This document shows, piece by piece, positions 4,574 through 7,286 of a stretch of DNA of 7,286 nucleotides (position 1 is its first letter; the number at the start of each line of letters is the position of its first letter). The notes beneath the pieces were generated by a model. It ran no database searches and had not been told where the DNA came from. It was given only the letters and a program-made list of their open reading frames with translations. The stretch is from Pseudomonadota bacterium (GTDB lineage Bacteria > Pseudomonadota > Gammaproteobacteria > Steroidobacterales > Steroidobacteraceae). Made by a program: the position numbers and the translations under genes. The DNA lies in NCBI GenBank assembly GCA_021779875.1, contig JAJXZV010000445.1:1-7286 (forward strand), written 5' to 3'.

Positions 4574-6334
4574 TCACCGGCCGACTGAACGGCGGGCCAT
4601 CGCGGTCGGCAGGCCCACCGCCTTCGCGATCTTCATGAACGACGGCTCGGCGCGCAGCGCGTCCCAGCGGGGCTCCACCGAGAGAAAGGTCAGACGGACG
4701 TCCCGCTCCTCGAGCGCACGAACGAGCATCTCGAGGGCCGCGCGCCGCTCGCCGAGCCCCAGCCAGGCAAACGCGTGGTGCAGCGGCGGCACGTAGCGCT
4801 CGAGTGCACGGGCGTCGAGCCGCCGAATCAGGCGCCGCGCCCCGGCGCGATCCCCTGCGTCGGCGAGCGTATAGGCGCGCAGTGCCAGCGCCTCGGTGTT
4901 GCCGCCGGAGTGGCGCCCGGCACTCGCGAACGCCCTCGCGGCCGCCGTGTGCCGGCGGCGCATCCCCAGCGCCTTGCCGAGCACGATGTGCGCCACCCAG
5001 AAACGCGGCGCGAACTCGATCACCCGCGCGAGCGCCGGCAGCGCATCGTCGTATCGGCGGGCGTTGTAGAGGAACTGGCCGGCGTGGGTGCCGACGATGG
5101 GGGAGAGCGGATCGAGGCGCCGAGCGCGGGCGATCAGCGCCAGCGCGTCCTCGTGACGGCCGAGATTCGAGCGCAGGTGTGCGGCGAACATGACCGCCTC
5201 CGAGTCGCTCGGATCGAGGCGCTGCGCCTCGCCGAACGCGGCCTCGGCGCCGGACCAATCCCAGGCATGCCAGAAGTCGATGATGCCTTTGGCGAGATGC
5301 GCCTCGGCGAGCTCCGCGTCGAGCGCGAGGGCGCGCTCGACCGCGAGCCGGGCACGCGCGAACGTGGGCGTGGGGCGTGCGTCGCTCGTGATCGGTCCTC
5401 TCGCAAGGCACAGCGCGAGTCCGGCCCAAGCCGGCGCGAACCGCTCGTCGATGGCGAGGATCTCCTCGAAGGCGCGGATCGCCCGGCTGACGCTCGCTGC
5501 GTCGCGTTGCCCGGCGAGGAAGCGCGCGCGCAGGTTCCGGTCGTAGAGGTCGGGGTCGACCTTCGCGCGAGGGCGCGACGGCCCCTCGAGGCGCTCGCGC
5601 AGCTTCTCCGCCACGGCGGCGGCGATGCGCGATTGCAGGTCGAGGATGCCGGAGAGGCGCCGCTCGAAGCCATCCGACCACACCGCGACCTCGTCGGCCG
5701 CGCGGATCAGGCGCAGGGTGATGCGGACCCGATCGCTTTCGCGGCGCACGCCGCCCTCGAGCAGGTAATCGACGGCGAGTTTGCGGCCGATCTCGGCGGC
5801 CGTGTGGCGGCCCGCGGCGAGCCGTTGCATGGTCGTGCGGGCTATGACGCCGAGCGCGGGACTCGAGCGCGCGATCTCGGCCGTGAGCTGCTCGGTGAGG
5901 CCATCGACGAAGTACCGGCTGTCCGGACTCGCGCCGTGGTCGACCAGCGGCAGGACCGCGAGCAGGGTGCGGGACTCGGGCGCGCCGGGACGGCTGCGCC
6001 TGCCCGGGCCCGGCGCCGCCGCCGCGTGGCGAAACCGGTAGCCCTTGCGGGCGACGGTCTCGATCCACTTGGGTTTGCGCGCCGGATCGCCGAGGGCGCG
6101 GCGCACTTTGCGGATGGCGGTGTAAAGCGCCGCATCGGCTTCGATGACCACCTCCGCACCCCACACCGCACGCACCGCCTCCTCGTGCGTTACGAGCTGA
6201 TCGGAGCGCTCGACGAGCAGCCGCAGCACGCCGAATGCCTTGCGGTCGAGCGGGATCACGCGGCCGCGGCGGCGTAATTCGAAGCGCCGCACGTCGAGCT
6301 CGAAGGGTCCGAATCGCACCGCATCGGCGCACAT
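4574..6334 (-). CDS. Winged-helix/TolB-FlgO-like/TPR transcriptional regulator (CadC-type, soluble)
   Basis: A 586-residue one-component regulator. Residues about 6-102 are an OmpR/CadC-type DNA-binding winged helix: RFGPFELD, then PLDRKAFGVLRLLVE, the recognition helix around ALYTAIRKVRRALG (69-82) and the wing KWIETVARKGYRF (89-101). A Pro/Arg/Ala-rich linker (103-122) follows, then a TolB/FlgO-like domain at about 123-250 (LLAVLPLVDHG, YFVDGLTEQLTAEIAR, IGRKLAVDYLLEGGVRRESDRVRITLRLI) of the kind fused to adenylate cyclases and TPR regulators. From about 264 to 545 there are TPR-like helical repeats, for example EAHLAKGIIDFWHAWDWSGAEAAFGEAQRLDP. No membrane helix is seen, unlike CadC or ToxR. 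I chose the ATG at 6334, just before the conserved RFGPFELD; the frame continues to a GTG at 6379, and neither start has a clear ribosome binding site. It is divergent from the secreted protein gene, its likely target. The inducer is unknown. Confidence 0.9.
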   Translation of the reverse strand: MCADAVRFGPFELDVRRFELRRRGRVIPLDRKAFGVLRLLVERSDQLVTHEEAVRAVWGAEVVIEADAALYTAIRKVRRALGDPARKPKWIETVARKGYRFRHAAAAPGPGRRSRPGAPESRTLLAVLPLVDHGASPDSRYFVDGLTEQLTAEIARSSPALGVIARTTMQRLAAGRHTAAEIGRKLAVDYLLEGGVRRESDRVRITLRLIRAADEVAVWSDGFERRLSGILDLQSRIAAAVAEKLRERLEGPSRPRAKVDPDLYDRNLRARFLAGQRDAASVSRAIRAFEEILAIDERFAPAWAGLALCLARGPITSDARPTPTFARARLAVERALALDAELAEAHLAKGIIDFWHAWDWSGAEAAFGEAQRLDPSDSEAVMFAAHLRSNLGRHEDALALIARARRLDPLSPIVGTHAGQFLYNARRYDDALPALARVIEFAPRFWVAHIVLGKALGMRRRHTAAARAFASAGRHSGGNTEALALRAYTLADAGDRAGARRLIRRLDARALERYVPPLHHAFAWLGLGERRAALEMLVRALEERDVRLTFLSVEPRWDALRAEPSFMKIAKAVGLPTAMARRSVGR

Positions 6335-6386
6335 GCATGAAGCGTAGAACAATCGCAGTGCTGCCGGTAGCCGTTGCACACGGAAA

Positions 6387-6408
6387 TCTTTCAGAACTCT
6401 TTCAGGAC
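6387..6408. promoter_or_regulatory. Tandem 11-bp direct repeat, candidate operator of the winged-helix regulator
   Basis: TCTTTCAGAAC (6387-6397) is followed at once by TCTTTCAGGAC (6398-6408), ten of eleven bases identical. An 11-bp period puts both copies on the same DNA face. OmpR/PhoB-type winged helices are known to bind head-to-tail dimers on direct repeats of this period (the Pho box repeats a CTGTCA-like unit every 11 bp). The repeat lies between the regulator gene and the secreted protein gene, 53 bases from the regulator start. The repeat is seen directly; binding is inference. Confidence 0.55.
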
Positions 6409-6417
6409 TTCGCGGGT

Positions 6418-6436
6418 GGCACGGCGTTAGCGTGCC
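6418..6436. repeat. Inverted repeat upstream of the secreted protein gene
   Basis: GGCACG (6418-6423) and CGTGCC (6431-6436) form a perfect six-base stem around GCGTTAG, which includes a weak -10-like TTAGCG. It could be a second operator, part of the promoter, or a hairpin at the 5' end of the message. No decisive sign favours one of these. Confidence 0.35.
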
Positions 6437-6444
6437 GGTCGCTG

Positions 6445-6460
6445 GCGATCGTGGGATCGC
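6445..6460 (+). promoter_or_regulatory. Leader hairpin just upstream of the ribosome binding site
   Basis: GCGATC (6445-6450), loop GTGG, GATCGC (6455-6460): a perfect six-base stem with a four-base loop that ends five bases before the AGGAG at 6466. In RNA it would sit beside the ribosome binding site and could influence message stability or translation. GC-rich chance pairing is the alternative. Confidence 0.35.
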
Positions 6461-6465
6461 ATCCT

Positions 6466-6470
6466 AGGAG
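6466..6470 (+). promoter_or_regulatory. Ribosome binding site of the secreted protein gene
   Basis: AGGAG eight bases before the ATG at 6479. It favours this ATG over the in-frame ATG two codons later, at 6485. Confidence 0.75.
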
Positions 6471-6478
6471 AAGCTCAC

Positions 6479-7021
6479 ATGAACATGTCAATTTCCGCGG
6501 CGCTGACCATGGCGATGGCATCCCTGGCCACCGCGGGTCCGGCGGCGCGCGCCCAAGCGATCGAGAGCCTCCGGTGCTCGAACGCGGCCCTGCGGGGTGA
6601 CTACGCCTTCACCATCGACGGTCAGGTGTTTCCGCCCGGCGCGCCCGTGGTCGATCGTCGGGGCGTCGCCTTGACCCATTTCGACGGCCACGGCGGTCTC
6701 ACGCAGACGGACTTCGTGATGCAGTTCCCCGACAAGAGCGGTGGTTCGTCCCCGGTTCCGGGTACGCCCAACCCCACCACCGGCTTCAATACCGGCGAAC
6801 AGGGCCACTATGTGGTGTTCGCGGATTGCAGCGGTGAACTGGAGATCGACTTTCCGCCGCTCGACGCGGGCGGCGCGGTGATCAAGGCACGCTTCGTGCT
6901 GAGCGCGGACGGACGGGTGATGCACACCGTCGTCTATTCGGTGCAGCCGCCATTCTCCCCGAAGACCGTGCCCGCGATCATCCGCAGCGAGGGGCGGCGA
7001 CTCGACCTCGATTCAGACTGA
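6479..7021 (+). CDS. Secreted protein of unknown function
   Basis: A 180-residue exported protein. Residues 1 to about 26 are a signal peptide (hydrophobic ISAALTMAMASLATAG, likely cleavage at ARA-QA). The mature part begins IESLRCSNAALRGDYAFTIDGQVFPPG; the LRG-x-YAFTIDGQ segment, followed by a strand with FDGHGGLTQTDFV at 68-80, is a pattern I associate with small uncharacterised secreted beta-strand-rich proteins of proteobacteria. Only two cysteines remain after export, Cys33 and Cys117 (FADCSGEL), and they could form one disulfide. A flexible Gly/Ser/Pro/Thr stretch lies at 87-103, and the C-terminus is charged. There are no catalytic motifs, membrane segments or lipobox. The gene is divergent from the winged-helix/TPR regulator, with direct and inverted repeats in the shared upstream region, so control by that regulator is likely but inferred. 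Confidence 0.82.
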   Translation: MNMSISAALTMAMASLATAGPAARAQAIESLRCSNAALRGDYAFTIDGQVFPPGAPVVDRRGVALTHFDGHGGLTQTDFVMQFPDKSGGSSPVPGTPNPTTGFNTGEQGHYVVFADCSGELEIDFPPLDAGGAVIKARFVLSADGRVMHTVVYSVQPPFSPKTVPAIIRSEGRRLDLDSD

Positions 7022-7044
7022 CAAGGGATCGCGGGGTGAATCGG

Positions 7045-7059
7045 GCCGCTGCGCGCGGC
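7045..7059. terminator. Weak hairpin between convergent genes
   Basis: GCCGC (7045-7049), loop TGCGC, GCGGC (7055-7059) lies in the 46-base gap between the two convergent stops. There is no T tract. Position suggests a terminator, but the five-base stem is weak evidence. Confidence 0.25.
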
Positions 7060-7067
7060 AGGCGGGT

Positions 7068-7286
7068 TCAGCGGCGGTGCGGCCGGCGCGCTCTTGGTGC
7101 GGCGCGCGGCGGGCGCCGGCTCTTCTTGAGCGCGCCGGCCGCGGCGGCGAACGGGTCGTCGCTCGTGATCGGCGGCAGGGCCTTGGCGGCTGCGAGGAAT
7201 TTCGGCCACGCCGACGATGCGCTGCCTCCGATGAGCGCGGCATACAGCTGCGCAAGCGTGCCGCCCGTGCCGAGACGGACCATCGC
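7068..7286 (-). CDS. Unrecognised protein, C-terminal part (cut by the window edge)
   Basis: The frame runs from the right edge to a TGA at 7068-7070 and gives at least 72 residues. An ATG at 7281-7283 could be the start of a 71-residue protein, but the frame is open to the edge and no upstream sequence is available, so I treat it as partial. The readable part begins VRLGTGGTLAQLYAALIGG, then SSAWPKFLAAAKALPPITSDDPFAAAAGAL, which looks helical and alanine-rich. It ends in a strongly basic Lys/Arg/Pro tail of about 22 residues (from KKSRRPPRAAP), of the kind found in nucleic-acid-binding or ribosome-associated proteins and also in disordered GC-rich gene ends. I recognise no family. Confidence that it is coding is moderate, based on its place after a convergent gap and a sensible N-to-C pattern of helix followed by tail. 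Confidence 0.5.
   Translation of the reverse strand, partial: AMVRLGTGGTLAQLYAALIGGSASSAWPKFLAAAKALPPITSDDPFAAAAGALKKSRRPPRAAPRARRPHRR

Noticed and set aside
4775..6277. A 500-codon open frame antisense to the regulator.
   Set aside because: The translation is Arg/Ala/Glu-rich with no domain pattern, while the - strand frame is a full multi-domain regulator. Long antisense frames are expected in DNA this rich in GC.
4494..6338. A 614-codon - strand frame overlapping the regulator in another phase.
   Set aside because: It has very high Arg and Pro content and no recognisable motif. It is a phase shadow of the regulator and would also overlap the end of the cytochrome gene.
6335..6379. A GTG start 15 codons upstream for the regulator.
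   Set aside because: No ribosome binding site supports it, and the winged helix normally begins a few residues before the FGPFELD segment, as it does from the ATG at 6334. It remains possible.
1..7286. A defence island, mobile element or CRISPR locus, prompted by the AAA ATPase.
   Set aside because: I see no nuclease, transposase, integrase, toxin-antitoxin pair, spaced repeats or drop in GC content. The neighbours are metabolic and regulatory genes.

Overview
This is a GC-rich, gene-dense stretch of chromosomal DNA. Codon use is strongly GC at third positions, genes have Shine-Dalgarno sites, and the protein families (YhbW-type flavin monooxygenase, dienelactone hydrolase, periplasmic c-type cytochrome, winged-helix/TPR regulator) fit a high-GC gamma- or betaproteobacterium. 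The genus cannot be named from the sequence. I found no tRNA, rRNA, CRISPR array, insertion sequence or phage gene.

Layout from left to right. (1) The 3' half of a luciferase-like flavin-dependent monooxygenase (2-535, +), cut by the window edge. (2) A small exported cupin_3 protein (613-1065, +) with its own ribosome binding site and a possible promoter. (3) A perfect hairpin (1078-1094) in the short gap before a convergent dienelactone hydrolase family gene (1096-1788, -). (4) Upstream of the hydrolase on the same strand, a five-helix membrane protein of unknown function (1924-2478, -). (5) After a 124-base divergent gap, a two-gene + strand operon: an archaeal-type AAA ATPase with a C-terminal winged helix (2603-3721) overlapping by ATGA with a secreted c-type cytochrome (3718-4533). 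(6) Convergent to it, a large soluble transcriptional regulator (4574-6334, -) with an OmpR/CadC-type winged helix, a TolB/FlgO-like domain and TPRs. (7) Divergent from the regulator, a secreted protein of unknown function (6479-7021, +). (8) At the right edge, the end of an unrecognised - strand gene (7068 to edge).

The genes mostly look like independent housekeeping or accessory units rather than one pathway. Two associations stand out. The regulator and the secreted protein share a 144-base intergenic region holding a tandem 11-bp direct repeat (6387-6408), the architecture expected for an OmpR-type winged-helix dimer, followed by two perfect inverted repeats in the leader of the secreted-protein gene. 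The translationally coupled pair of a cytoplasmic ATPase and a periplasmic cytochrome is a functionally odd combination. The cytochrome's N-terminal half looks like a molybdopterin-oxidoreductase (sulfite-oxidase) fold that may have no cofactor.
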